NCBI RefSeq assembly: GCF_008868175.1
Contig: NZ_WBKT01000015.1
Coordinates: forward strand, 1-64,000
Origin: Micromonospora sp. AMSO31t
GTDB taxonomy: Bacteria > Actinomycetota > Actinomycetes > Mycobacteriales > Micromonosporaceae
Direction: 5' to 3'
DNA: 64,000 bases
Position numbers and translations under genes: made by a program. Positions 24,538-32,437 of this stretch are shown here, one piece after another. Under the pieces are notes generated by a model. That model saw nothing but the letters and a program-made list of their open reading frames with translations, had not been told where the DNA came from and did no database searches. Positions within the stretch are counted from its first letter, which is position 1; every line of letters begins with the position of its first letter.

Positions 24538-25095
24538 GTGAGCGTCGTACCACCGCAGGATCCGGCGGCGGAATCCGTACCCCCGCCGGAGCGCCAGCCG
24601 GCCACCGAGGCCGACCTGGCCGCGGTGGCCGCGCAGCTCGGACGCCCTCCCCGCGGCACCCGGGCGGTCGCCCACCGGTGCCCGTGCGGCCTGCCCGACG
24701 TGGTGGAGACGACGCCCCGGCTGGCCGACGGCACGCCCTTCCCGACGCTGTTCTACCTGACCTGCCCCCGGGCCGCCGCGGCGTGCAGCCGGCTGGAGTC
24801 GGCCGGGCTCATGAAGGAGATGGCCGAGCGGCTCGCCGAGCACCCGGAGCTGGCCGCCCGCTACCGGGCCGCGCACGAGGACTACCTGGCCCGCCGGGAG
24901 GCGATCGGGCAGGTGCCGGAGATCGCGGGGATCTCGGCCGGCGGCATGCCGGGGCGGGTCAAGTGCCTGCACGTGCACCTCGGGCACGCGCTCGCGGCCG
25001 GGCCGGGGGTCAACCCGTTCGGCGACGAGACCCTCGCCCTGGTGGAGAAGTGGTGGGCGGCCGGCCCCTGCGTGGACGTGCCCGCGGCGGAGTGA
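24538..25095 (+). CDS. DUF501 domain-containing protein
   Basis: A 185-residue cytoplasmic protein. The DUF501 core spans about 25-175, with conserved cysteines in HRCPCGLPDVV, YLTCPRAAAACSRLES and VKCLHVHLGHALA. The HVHxGH segment together with these cysteines suggests a metal site. The function is unknown. It lies in the conserved eno-ftsB-DUF501-ppx neighbourhood, here followed by an acetyltransferase gene 1 nt away instead of ppx. The GTG at 24538 gives an acidic Pro-rich N-terminus. Confidence 0.88.
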   Translation: MSVVPPQDPAAESVPPPERQPATEADLAAVAAQLGRPPRGTRAVAHRCPCGLPDVVETTPRLADGTPFPTLFYLTCPRAAAACSRLESAGLMKEMAERLAEHPELAARYRAAHEDYLARREAIGQVPEIAGISAGGMPGRVKCLHVHLGHALAAGPGVNPFGDETLALVEKWWAAGPCVDVPAAE

Positions 25096-25096
25096 G

Positions 25097-25609
25097 ATGA
25101 CCGCGCCCGACGAGATCGTGGTCCGCCGTGCCCGCACCGCCGACGTGCGCGGCATCCGGCGGCTCGTGGACACCTACACCGACGACCGGCGGCTGCTCAG
25201 CAAGGCCACCGTCACCCTCTACGAGGACGTGCAGGAGTTCCGGGTGGCGGTGACGCCCGACGGCACGGTGGTCGGCTGCGGCGCCCTGCACGTGATGTGG
25301 GAGGACCTCGCCGAGATCCGCACCGTGGCGGTCGACCCGTCCTGCCGGGGGCACAAGCTCGGGCACCGGATCGTCGGCGAGCTGATCGACGCGGCCCGCG
25401 AGCTGGGCGTCGCCCGGATCTTCGTGCTCACCTTCGAGACCGGGTTCTTCGGCTCGTTCGGCTTCCGCGAGATCGACGGCGCCCCGGTGCCGCAGCCGGT
25501 CTACGAGCAGCTCCTCCGCTCCTACGACGAGGGTGTCGCCGAGTTCCTCGACCTGGAGCGGGTCAAGCCGAACACCCTCGGCAACAGCCGGATGCTGCTG
25601 CGCCTCTGA
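25097..25609 (+). CDS. GNAT acetyltransferase, probably amino-acid N-acetyltransferase (ArgA-like)
   Basis: A 170-residue GNAT protein. It starts VVRRARTADVRGIRRLVDTY, has the acetyl-CoA loop VDPSCRGHKLGHRIVGELI, and carries the C-terminal motif FVLTFETGFFGSFGFREID. These features match the small mycobacterial-type ArgA, which makes N-acetylglutamate for arginine synthesis and can use glutamine. The Tyr/Phe-Gly-Phe region fits substrate placement in that group. The ATG starts 1 nt after the DUF501 stop (TGAG-ATG), so co-translation is likely. It converges on the esterase gene with 6 nt between the stops. The amino-acid specificity is inferred. Confidence 0.8.
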   Translation: MTAPDEIVVRRARTADVRGIRRLVDTYTDDRRLLSKATVTLYEDVQEFRVAVTPDGTVVGCGALHVMWEDLAEIRTVAVDPSCRGHKLGHRIVGELIDAARELGVARIFVLTFETGFFGSFGFREIDGAPVPQPVYEQLLRSYDEGVAEFLDLERVKPNTLGNSRMLLRL

Positions 25610-25615
25610 CCCGCG

Positions 25616-26557
25616 TCACGTGCGTCGCGGGTGGGCCGCGAAGAACTCCCAGATCAGGTCGGTGGCCGAGACGCCGGCGTCCGGGTCGGCGAGCGTCCCC
25701 GAGGTGGCGCCCGGCCAGGAGTGGCTCATCTCGGGGAGGCTCCACACGGTCACGTCGCTGCCGTCGGCGCAGCGGGCGTCGGCCCGGCTCAGGCCCGCCG
25801 GCGCCGCCGGCTTCCTCCCCGGCACCGGGCGGCAGCCGAGCCGTCGCTGCCAGGTGCTCAGCCCGTCCTGGAAGATGCCGGCGTACTGGTCCTGCCCGCC
25901 GACGAAGGTGATCACCGAGACCGGCCGCTTCGGCACGTAGCTGTCCGGCTCGGTCAGCGGGCCGCTGTAGCCGCCGCTGACCACACCGATCGCCGCGAAG
26001 ACGCCGGTGGCCTCCACGGCGACGCGGAAGCTCAGGTCACCGCCGTTGGAGATGCCCGTCAGGTAGACCCGGTCCGGGTCGACCCGCCAGGTGTCGACCA
26101 GGTGGCCGGTGAGCGCCGTGAGGAAGCCGACGTCGTCGGCCGAGCCACAGCAGATCAGCGCGTTGAAGCCGCCGAACCGCCCGTCCGGGTAGGCGACCAG
26201 GAAGTTCTTCCGGTCCGCGCGGGCGTCCAGGCCGGTCAGCTCCCGCATGTCGGCCCCGGTGCCGGGGAAGAAGTGCAGCGCGATGACCAGCGCCGTCGGG
26301 CGCGCCGGGTCGTACCCGGGCGGGGCGTGCAGCAGGTAGCTGCGCTTCACCCCACCGTGCTGCAGGGTCAGCTCGTGGTTCCCGGCGGCCGGCCGCTCAC
26401 TGGGCGTCGGCGCGGCGGCCGGCCGCTCACTGGGCGTCGGCGCGGCGGCCGGCCGCTCGCCGGGCGTCGGCGCGGCGGCCGGCTCGGCCTTCCCCCCGCA
26501 CGCTGCTCCGGTGAACGTCAGAACCAGCCCGGCCAGCACCGCGATCGTCCGCCGCAC
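25616..26557 (-). CDS. Secreted PHB depolymerase-like esterase (LpqC type)
   Basis: A 313-residue exported alpha/beta hydrolase. The signal peptide (VRRTIAVLAGLVLTFTG) ends near AAC, a possible but non-ideal lipobox. A Pro/Ala linker (about 22-58) of 10-residue repeats, PAAAPTPSER, separates it from the catalytic domain. The oxyanion region is ALHFFPGTGADM, the nucleophile lies in TGISNGGDLSF (GxSxG), and MSHSWPG supplies the His. The domain is of the Esterase_phd type, which includes PHB depolymerases and feruloyl/acetyl-xylan esterases, so the substrate is open. The GTG at 26557 has GGAGGG about 7 nt upstream. Confidence 0.83.
   Translation of the reverse strand: MRRTIAVLAGLVLTFTGAACGGKAEPAAAPTPGERPAAAPTPSERPAAAPTPSERPAAGNHELTLQHGGVKRSYLLHAPPGYDPARPTALVIALHFFPGTGADMRELTGLDARADRKNFLVAYPDGRFGGFNALICCGSADDVGFLTALTGHLVDTWRVDPDRVYLTGISNGGDLSFRVAVEATGVFAAIGVVSGGYSGPLTEPDSYVPKRPVSVITFVGGQDQYAGIFQDGLSTWQRRLGCRPVPGRKPAAPAGLSRADARCADGSDVTVWSLPEMSHSWPGATSGTLADPDAGVSATDLIWEFFAAHPRRT
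26385..26474 (-). repeat. Three tandem 30-bp repeats in the esterase linker
   Basis: Copies at 26385-26414 and 26415-26444 are identical; the copy at 26445-26474 differs at two positions, and a partial copy follows. Each unit encodes ten residues (PAAAPTPSER type), so copy-number change alters the linker length in frame. Confidence 0.92.
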
Positions 26558-26656
26558 GTCCCGCCCTCCCCGTGGGTAACCGGGCTCCACCGTCGGTTCC
26601 CTGACCCGAGCCGGTCAACCCTTTCGGTCCTCGCCGAAGCCGGGCACGCTGCTCTC

Positions 26657-27643
26657 ATGCTGCGGCTGCACCTCGGACCGGCGGACCTGTGCCGGGTACG
26701 GTTCGTCAACCGGCTGCACCCGGTCGGCACCGCCATGCTGGCCTGCCAGGCCCTGCACGATCCGGCCACCGCCGCCATGGCGCCAGATCTCGTCGCGGCG
26801 GCCGGCACGGCGACCTCCGTACGCGGGGTGCGCGCCGCCGCCACGTCCCTGCGGCACCTGCTGCCGGCCCGTGGGCGCCTGCCCGACTTCCTCACCCCGT
26901 TCGACGGGTTGGACTCGGTGGCCGCGGGCCTCGCGGCGATCCGGTCCACCCCCGCCCGCCGGGTCCGGGAGGAGGTCGCCGCCGCCTACACCGAGGTCAC
27001 CGCGACGCCGCTGCGGCGCGCGTTCGCCGCCGCCGACCCCACGGTGCTCGACCTGTTCGGCCGGGCGCTCGACACCTGGTTCGGGGCGGTGCTGGCCCCG
27101 CACTGGTCCACCCTGACCGCCGTCCACCAGCGACAGTTGGCCGACGCCGCGCACCGGCTGGCCCGGCGCGGGCTGGCCGGCCTCTTCGACGGGCTGCACC
27201 CGGCGATCCGGTGGCGGCCACCCGTGCTGGAGGTGCGCACCTGGTGGAGCGGGGAGGTGACCGGCACCGGCGAGGGGATGGTGCTGCTCCCGTCACCGGT
27301 GGCCGGCCCGCTGCCCCGGGTCCTGGTCGAACCGGGCCGCCCGGTCCTGCTCGTGTACCCCGCCGCGATGCCGGCGCGGGCCGCCGACCCGGCGGTCGAC
27401 CCGCTCGCCGGGGTGCTGGGCGCCACCCGGGCGGCGGTGCTGCGTCGCCTCGCCGAGCCGGGCCCGCACACCACCACGGGGCTCGCCCGGGGCGTCGGGA
27501 TCAGCCTCTCCACGGCCTCCGAGCACGCCACCGCCCTGCGCGCCGCCGGCCTGCTCGGCACCGAGCGCGACGGCGGCGCGGTCCGGCACCGCCTGACCCC
27601 GCTCGGCGCCCACCTGCTCGGCCGCCCCGCCGCCGACGACTGA
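26657..27643 (+). CDS. HTH transcriptional regulator with long N-terminal domain
   Basis: A 328-residue protein. Residues 1-240 form a domain without a motif I recognise, rich in Arg and Ala, with VLEVRTWWSGEVTGTGEGMVLLP in the middle (18 residues around 195-215 are beta-like). Residues about 255-325 are a winged helix of ArsR/MarR type: AAVLRRLAEPGPHTTTGLA, then GISLSTASEHATALRAAGLL as the recognition helix, then DGGAVRHRLTPLG as the wing. This plan is common in streptomycete and Micromonospora regulators annotated as helix-turn-helix proteins. The ATG at 26657 is the first that gives a conserved-looking start, and the gene is divergent from the esterase. Confidence 0.75.
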   Translation: MLRLHLGPADLCRVRFVNRLHPVGTAMLACQALHDPATAAMAPDLVAAAGTATSVRGVRAAATSLRHLLPARGRLPDFLTPFDGLDSVAAGLAAIRSTPARRVREEVAAAYTEVTATPLRRAFAAADPTVLDLFGRALDTWFGAVLAPHWSTLTAVHQRQLADAAHRLARRGLAGLFDGLHPAIRWRPPVLEVRTWWSGEVTGTGEGMVLLPSPVAGPLPRVLVEPGRPVLLVYPAAMPARAADPAVDPLAGVLGATRAAVLRRLAEPGPHTTTGLARGVGISLSTASEHATALRAAGLLGTERDGGAVRHRLTPLGAHLLGRPAADD

Positions 27644-27653
27644 CTCGTCGTCG

Positions 27654-27718
27654 ACTCCAGATCGCCGAGCTGGCGGTGTCCGCCCGCCTCCGATGCCCCC
27701 ACCTCGGCGAGGTGGAGT
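27654..27718 (+). terminator. Imperfect 16-bp inverted repeat after the HTH gene
   Basis: Arms 27654-27669 and 27703-27718 pair at 14 of 16 positions across a 33-nt spacer. The left arm begins 11 nt after the HTH gene stop. It may end that transcript before the ppx promoter. The outer ACTCCAGATC-like sequence resembles the style of the hairpins at 12355 and 18952. Confidence 0.5.
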
Positions 27719-27761
27719 GGATCAGCCGGCGGGCGGTCGAGGCTGCCGTAGGGTGGCAGCC

Positions 27762-28703
27762 GTGACGACGCGTGTGGCCGCCATCGACTGCGGGACCAAC
27801 TCGATCCGACTGCTGGTCGCCGACCTGCCCGACCCGTCCGCCGGCGCGCAGGCGCCGCTGGTCGACCTGAGCCGCCGGATGGAGATCGTCCGGCTGGGCC
27901 AGGGAGTCGACCGCACCGGCCGGCTCGCGCCCGAGGCGATCGAGCGGACCCGGGTCGCGCTCGCCGACTACGCGGCGGAGATCGAGAAGCTGGGCGCCGA
28001 GCGGGTGCGGATGTGCGCCACCTCGGCCTCCCGCGACGCGTCGAACGCGGCCGACTTCCGCACCATGGTCGAGGAAACCCTCGGGGTAGCGCCCGAGGTG
28101 GTCACGGGCGACGAGGAGGCCCGGCTCTCCTTCACCGGGGCCGTCCGCGGCCTGCCCGGCGACGCCGAACCGCCCTACCTGGTGGTCGACATCGGCGGCG
28201 GCTCCACCGAATTCGTGGTCGGCACCCGCGAGGGCGGCGTCCAGGCGGCCATCTCGATGGACATCGGCTGCGTCCGGATGACCGAGCGGCACCTGCACGG
28301 CGACCCGCCCGGCCTGGACGAGATCGCCGCCGCGCAGGCCGACATCGCGGTCGCCGTGGACCGGGCGCTCACGGCCGTCCCGGGCCGGGAGGCCGCCACC
28401 CTGGTCGGGCTCGCCGGGTCGGTCACCACCGTGGTGGCCCTCGCCCAGGGCCTCCAGGAGTACGACCCGGCGCGCATCCACCACGCCCGGGTGTCGTACG
28501 ACCAGGTTGCCGAGGTCACCGCCGACCTGCTGGGGAAGACCCGCGAGCAGCGGCTGGCCAGCCCCGTGATGCACCCGGGCCGGGCCGACGTGATCGGCGC
28601 GGGGGCGCTGGTGCTCCGGGTCATCATGGAGCGCGCCGGGATGCCCTCGGTGGTCGCCTCCGAACACGACATCCTCGACGGCATCGCCTGGTCCCTGGCC
28701 TGA
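27762..28703 (+). CDS. ppx: Ppx/GppA exopolyphosphatase family protein
   Basis: A 313-residue member of the actin-like ATPase superfamily. The phosphate loops are AAIDCGTNSIRLLVAD at the N-terminus and VVDIGGGSTEFVVG near residue 145, and AGSVTTVVALA near 215 is the third motif. Short Ppx proteins of this length lack the C-terminal HD domain and correspond to the mycobacterial Ppx1/Ppx2 type, which degrade short polyphosphate or hydrolyse (p)ppGpp. The GTG at 27762 is 7 nt after TAGGGT (27749-27754), consistent with a leaderless message, and gives the family start TTRVAAIDCG. Confidence 0.92.
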   Translation: MTTRVAAIDCGTNSIRLLVADLPDPSAGAQAPLVDLSRRMEIVRLGQGVDRTGRLAPEAIERTRVALADYAAEIEKLGAERVRMCATSASRDASNAADFRTMVEETLGVAPEVVTGDEEARLSFTGAVRGLPGDAEPPYLVVDIGGGSTEFVVGTREGGVQAAISMDIGCVRMTERHLHGDPPGLDEIAAAQADIAVAVDRALTAVPGREAATLVGLAGSVTTVVALAQGLQEYDPARIHHARVSYDQVAEVTADLLGKTREQRLASPVMHPGRADVIGAGALVLRVIMERAGMPSVVASEHDILDGIAWSLA

Positions 28704-28724
28704 GGCGACCCGGCGTGACCGGGG

Positions 28725-29354
28725 TCAGGTGCGTTCGGTGGCGAGGCGGGCGCCGAAGCCGAGCAGGGCCACCCCGGTCAGCCCGTCCAGCCAGCGGCGG
28801 ACCCGCCGCCGGGAGAGCAGGTCCCGGGCCCGGTTGAGCGCCGCGACCAGGACCAGCAGGTAGGCGAGGCCGAGCACGGCGTGGCTGAGCGCGAGGGCGA
28901 GCAGCACCCCGACCGGCGCGTCGCCGCCGACGAACTGCGGCAGCACGGCCAGGTAGAACGCCAGCACCTTCGGGTTGGTGACGTTGGAGAGGAAGCCCTG
29001 CCGGAACCCGGCCAGGGCCTGCCCGGGGGTGGCGGTGACGTCGCCGGCCAGCGGCGGGTAGTCGCCGCGCCAGGCCGACCGCCAGGCCTGCACCCCGAGG
29101 TACGCCAGGTAGGCCACGCCGGCCCAGCGGATCGCCTCGAAGAGCGGTTGGGAGCGGACGATGAGCGCGCCCAGCCCGGCGGCGGCGGTCACCCCCTGCA
29201 GCGCGTTCGAGGCGGTCACGCCGATCGCGCTCCACCGGCCGCGGCGCCGGCCGGCGGCCAGCGTGTTCCGGGTGACCACGGCGAAGTCCGGCCCCGGGAT
29301 GAGGATCAGCACGGTGGCGAAGACCAGGAAGGACGCGTAGCTGCTCCACGACAC
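28725..29354 (-). CDS. LysE/RhtB family amino-acid exporter
   Basis: A 209-residue protein with about six transmembrane helices. The N-terminal motif FATVLILIPGPDFAVVTRNTL and the following GRRRGRWSAIGVTASNALQG are typical of the LysE/RhtB family, and FLSNVTNPKVLAFYLAVLPQF is the mid-protein signature. Family members export lysine, arginine, threonine or homoserine lactones; the substrate cannot be told from sequence. The GTG at 29354 places the first helix 8 residues in. It is divergent from the PadR gene across a 65-nt gap that must hold both promoters, so PadR could control it. Confidence 0.87.
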   Translation of the reverse strand: MSWSSYASFLVFATVLILIPGPDFAVVTRNTLAAGRRRGRWSAIGVTASNALQGVTAAAGLGALIVRSQPLFEAIRWAGVAYLAYLGVQAWRSAWRGDYPPLAGDVTATPGQALAGFRQGFLSNVTNPKVLAFYLAVLPQFVGGDAPVGVLLALALSHAVLGLAYLLVLVAALNRARDLLSRRRVRRWLDGLTGVALLGFGARLATERT

Positions 29355-29382
29355 GCCACGAGCCTACCCAGCTATCGTGTTC

Positions 29383-29412
29383 TTGACGGTACTACGTAAT
29401 CCGCACTAGTGT
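29383..29412 (+). promoter_or_regulatory. Promoter of the PadR gene (TTGACG-N18-TAGTGT)
   Basis: A -35 TTGACG (29383-29388) and a -10 TAGTGT (29407-29412) are 18 nt apart. The GTG at 29420 lies 7 nt after the -10, so the transcript should be leaderless. Between and around them are short palindromes, TACGTA (29393-29398) and ACTAGT (29405-29410), which could be operator half-sites for the PadR protein itself. Confidence 0.55.
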
Positions 29413-29419
29413 GCGGAGC

Positions 29420-29752
29420 GTGGATACGACGCAGCTCCTCAAGGGCGTGCTCGACCTGGCCGTTCTCGCCGTGCTCAAGGAGGAGGACGGCTACGGTTAC
29501 GACATCCTCCGCCGGCTGCGCGAGGCCGGCCTGGAGGAGGTCGGCGACGCCTCGGTCTACGGCACCCTGCGCCGGCTCTTCGCCGCCGGGCTGCTGACCA
29601 CCTACGTGGTGCCGAGCGAGTCCGGGCCGCACCGCAAGTACTACTCACTCAACGTCGCCGGCCGGGACCAACTCACCCGCTCCGGCAAGACCTGGCGCTC
29701 CTTCGCCACCACCATGGACGCACTGCTCGACGATCGGGGGATGGCGGCATGA
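29420..29752 (+). CDS. PadR family transcriptional regulator
   Basis: A 110-residue winged-helix protein. The core LLKGVLDLAVLAVLKEEDGY leads into YDILRRLREAGLEEVGDASV and a recognition region YGTLRRLFAAGLL; SGPHRKYYSLNVAGRDQL is the typical wing and the C-terminal helix follows. PadR repressors of this short form usually control the gene behind them. Here that gene, a HAAS/DUF1700-like membrane protein, overlaps by 4 nt (ATGA). The GTG at 29420 is favoured over the one at 29411 because of its distance from the -10 box and because the family starts with a short acidic MDTTQLL-type sequence. Confidence 0.88.
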   Translation: MDTTQLLKGVLDLAVLAVLKEEDGYGYDILRRLREAGLEEVGDASVYGTLRRLFAAGLLTTYVVPSESGPHRKYYSLNVAGRDQLTRSGKTWRSFATTMDALLDDRGMAA

Positions 29753-30762
29753 CCGTCACTGGGCAGGAGATCGCGGACTACGTCGACCGGGTGCGGGCCG
29801 CGCTCGCCGACCTGCCGCCCGCCGTCCGGGACGAGCTGACCGAGGACCTGCCGGAGCACCTCGCCGAGGTGGCCGCCGAGTCCGAGGGCAGCCTCGTCGA
29901 CCGGCTCGGCACGCCGGAGGCGTACGCGGCCGAGCTGCGGGCCGCCGCCGGCGCCGAGGCGGGGGCCGGTCGGGGGCGCCGGCGGCGGCGACTGGCCGCC
30001 GCGCAGGCGCGCGCCGGAACCCAGCTGCGCGCCCTCGACATCCAGCTCGGCCCGCTGCTCGGGCAGTCCTCGGTGAGCGAGTTCCTCCGCCCGCTGCGCC
30101 CCGCCTGGTGGCTGCTGCGCGGCTGGCTCGCGGCGCTGCTGATCTCGGTCGTGCTCCAGCAGCCGTCCGGGTTGCTGCCGCGGCTCGACGGCAGCGTGCT
30201 GGCCGGCCTGTTCCTGCTCGCCGGCACGGTCCTCGCGTCGGTCTGGCTGGGCCGGCGTTCACCCGGCCTCCAGGGCTGGCCGCGGCGGCTGACGCGGCTC
30301 GGCACCGCGGCGCTGCTGATCTTCTCCTTCGGGGTGCTGGTCAACGTCGACCAGCACGCCAGCTCCGACCAGTTCGGCAGCTACCAGGAGGTCTCGGTCG
30401 GTGACCGGTACGACTCGATCGAGGACGTCTTCGTCTACGACCAGGAGGGGCGGCTGGTCCGCAACGCCCAGCTCTTCGACCAGAACGGCGTGCCCATCCG
30501 GCTCGGCTGGCCGACCTGCCTGAGCGTGGACGGCAACATGCCCCCGCCGCGCAACGCCTACCCCTACTGCCCCGACCGGGCGCCCTTCGGGCCGCCGGTC
30601 CCGGCCGCACCGGCGCCGGCCGCGCCGACCGTGAGCGCACCGCCCGCGCCGGGCCCGGGCACGGCCACCCCCACGCCGAGCGGGAGCGCCACCCCCGCGC
30701 CGACCGTGACTCCGTCGGCGGTGCCGAGCGAGAGCACGCCGACGCCGGCGCCGACCCGCTGA
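29749..30762 (+). CDS. HAAS-domain (DUF1700-like) membrane protein, partner of PadR
   Basis: A 337-residue protein. Residues 1-65 are the HAAS-type helical domain (EIADYVDRVRAALADLPPA, EDLPEHLAEVAAE, LGTPEAYAAELR). After a basic linker come three transmembrane helices (about 118-135, 146-168, 185-200), an extracytoplasmic segment (about 205-275) with the pair CLSV and YPYCPD, and a Pro/Ala/Thr-rich tail. HAAS proteins are usually encoded next to PadR and are thought to sense a membrane signal, although the mechanism is not established. Start overlaps the PadR stop, and a strong terminator follows. Confidence 0.85.
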   Translation: MTVTGQEIADYVDRVRAALADLPPAVRDELTEDLPEHLAEVAAESEGSLVDRLGTPEAYAAELRAAAGAEAGAGRGRRRRRLAAAQARAGTQLRALDIQLGPLLGQSSVSEFLRPLRPAWWLLRGWLAALLISVVLQQPSGLLPRLDGSVLAGLFLLAGTVLASVWLGRRSPGLQGWPRRLTRLGTAALLIFSFGVLVNVDQHASSDQFGSYQEVSVGDRYDSIEDVFVYDQEGRLVRNAQLFDQNGVPIRLGWPTCLSVDGNMPPPRNAYPYCPDRAPFGPPVPAAPAPAAPTVSAPPAPGPGTATPTPSGSATPAPTVTPSAVPSESTPTPAPTR

Positions 30763-30770
30763 CGTCGATC

Positions 30771-30806
30771 CCGAGGGGCGCCCACCGACCGGTGGGCGCC
30801 CCTCGG
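30771..30806 (+). terminator. Hairpin terminator, 16-bp perfect stem
   Basis: Arms 30771-30786 and 30791-30806 pair perfectly around GACC. The hairpin starts 9 nt after the HAAS gene stop and ends the padR operon. The 190 nt that follow (30807-30997) hold the upstream region of the next gene; I see no gene or clear promoter box in it. Confidence 0.87.
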
Positions 30807-30997
30807 CATGTCCACGGTGGAAGACCTGACGGGGGCTCCCGCAGGCCACCGGCGCCGTCCTGTCCCGCAGGCGAACGGGAGGTGAAGGCCACTGTTCTTT
30901 CGTCTTCCCCGGGCCGGTGAGCGCGTGGCACGCTACCGGCACGTAACACCCACTGTGCGACCAGCCAACGATGACTGACCGCTAGGAGGACGGGCCC

Positions 30998-31684
30998 ATG
31001 GGCGAGATGGTGAGCTTCACCGGCAACGGGGGGACGAGCGAGGGGTATCTCGCGATACCCTCCGGCGGTGCGGCCAGCCCGGCGGTCATCGTCATCCAGG
31101 ACTGGTGGGGCCTGGTGCCCCACGTCCGGGCGGTGGTGGACCGCTTCGCCGAGGCCGGCTTCGTCGCGCTCGCGCCCGACTTCCGGCACGGCGGCCCGGC
31201 GAGCAAGCCGAGTGAGCCCCGGCAGATGTTGAACAGCGCCCAGATGGACGAGGCGGCGAGCGACATCGCGGCGGCCGCGGAATACCTCGCCAACCGGCCC
31301 GAGGTCGCCGGCAAGGTGGGGTGCGCGGGGTTCTGCGCCGGCGCCAGCCTGGCGCTCTGGTCGGGCACGTTCTCCGAGCGGATCGTCGCCACCGCCGGCT
31401 TCTACCCGCGGCTGCCATGGGAGGGCATGAGCGCCGACTGGGCCGGCTACGCCGGCAAGGCCGCGCTCGTGCACTGCTCGGAGGCCGACGGCCTCTCCGC
31501 CGCAGACGGGGTGCAGAGCGTCCGCCGGGCCATCGAGGCGGCCGGCGGCACCTGCCAGACCTACGACTACCCGGGCACCGCGCACGCGTTCTTCAACGAG
31601 GACCGGCCGGAGCACTTCGACCAGCGGGCCGCCGCCACCGCCTGGGCCCGCACGCTGGAACTCTTCCGGGCCAAGCTTGGCTGA
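30998..31684 (+). CDS. Dienelactone hydrolase family protein
   Basis: A 228-residue cytoplasmic alpha/beta hydrolase. It shows the DLH features: [20 protein letters not shown] near residue 30, the nucleophile cysteine in [12 protein letters not shown] (GxCxG, near residue 112), and the catalytic His in [10 protein letters not shown] near 195. Such enzymes hydrolyse dienelactone in chlorocatechol breakdown, but most genomic members act on other esters or lactones. The ATG at 30998 has AGGAGG about 9 nt upstream. The next gene begins inside its last codons, so the pair is probably co-transcribed. Confidence 0.9.
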   Translation: MGEMVSFTGNGGTSEGYLAIPSGGAASPAVIVIQDWWGLVPHVRAVVDRFAEAGFVALAPDFRHGGPASKPSEPRQMLNSAQMDEAASDIAAAAEYLANRPEVAGKVGCAGFCAGASLALWSGTFSERIVATAGFYPRLPWEGMSADWAGYAGKAALVHCSEADGLSAADGVQSVRRAIEAAGGTCQTYDYPGTAHAFFNEDRPEHFDQRAAATAWARTLELFRAKLG

Positions 31685-32417
31685 GACGCGTACCCCCGAC
31701 GAGGTGGTCGCCCGCGCCGCGCGGGCGACCGACCTGGCCGACCTCGACGGTGCGGTGAGTGACTGCTTCGCCTGCCCCCGGCTGGTGGTCTGGCGGGAGG
31801 AGGTGGCCCGGGTCAAGCGGGCGGCCTTCCGCGACCAGGACTACTGGGGGCGGCCCGTGCCCGGCCTCGGCCCGGCCGACGCGCGGATCGGCATCCTCGG
31901 CCTGGCGCCCGCCGCCCACGGCGGCAACCGCACCGGCCGGATCTTCACCGGGGACCGCTCCGGCGACGTGCTCTTCGCGGCGCTGCACCGGGCGGGGCTG
32001 GCGAACCAGGCGACCAGCGTGTCCGCCGACGACGGCCTCGCCCTGCGGGACACCCGCATCTTCGCCGCCGTGCGCTGCGCGCCGCCGGACAACAAGCCCA
32101 CCCCGGCCGAGCGGGACACCTGCGCGCCGTGGCTGCACCGGGAGGTCACGCTGATCCGGCCCACCCTGCGCGTCGTGGTCGCGCTGGGCGCGTTCGCCTG
32201 GGCCGCGTGGTGGCCGGTGCTGCGCCACGTGTACGGACAGCGCCCGCCCACACCGCGCCCGGCGTTCGGTCATGGGGCACACTGGTCCGGCACGTCCGCA
32301 CCGGCGCTGCTCGGCTGCTACCACGTCAGCCAGCAGAACACCTTCACCGGACGGCTGACACCAGCGATGTTGGACGACGTGTTCGCCCGGGCGAAGGACC
32401 TGGCCGGGGTGGACTGA
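31677..32417 (+). CDS. Type 5 uracil-DNA glycosylase (UdgB)
   Basis: A 246-residue DNA-repair enzyme that removes uracil, and often hypoxanthine, from DNA. The type 5 motif [19 protein letters not shown] is near residue 75 and the second motif [15 protein letters not shown] near 217. Four cysteines fit an iron-sulfur cluster: CFAC (about 30-33), RCAPPD (about 134) and DTCAPW (about 149). The start TTG at 31677 overlaps the end of the dienelactone hydrolase gene by 8 nt; a GTG at 31704 is the next option. Either gives the complete catalytic domain. Confidence 0.92.
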   Translation: MAETRTPDEVVARAARATDLADLDGAVSDCFACPRLVVWREEVARVKRAAFRDQDYWGRPVPGLGPADARIGILGLAPAAHGGNRTGRIFTGDRSGDVLFAALHRAGLANQATSVSADDGLALRDTRIFAAVRCAPPDNKPTPAERDTCAPWLHREVTLIRPTLRVVVALGAFAWAAWWPVLRHVYGQRPPTPRPAFGHGAHWSGTSAPALLGCYHVSQQNTFTGRLTPAMLDDVFARAKDLAGVD

Positions 32418-32437
32418 GGAATGCCTGGGGCGGTGGG

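Noticed and set aside
26385-26474. CRISPR array
   Set aside because: The 30-bp units are contiguous without spacers and encode a protein linker in frame; no cas genes are present.
31677-31703. UdgB start at GTG 31704 instead of TTG 31677
   Set aside because: Kept the TTG because residues before 31704 look like a normal helical N-terminus and overlap with the upstream gene is common here; the choice remains open.
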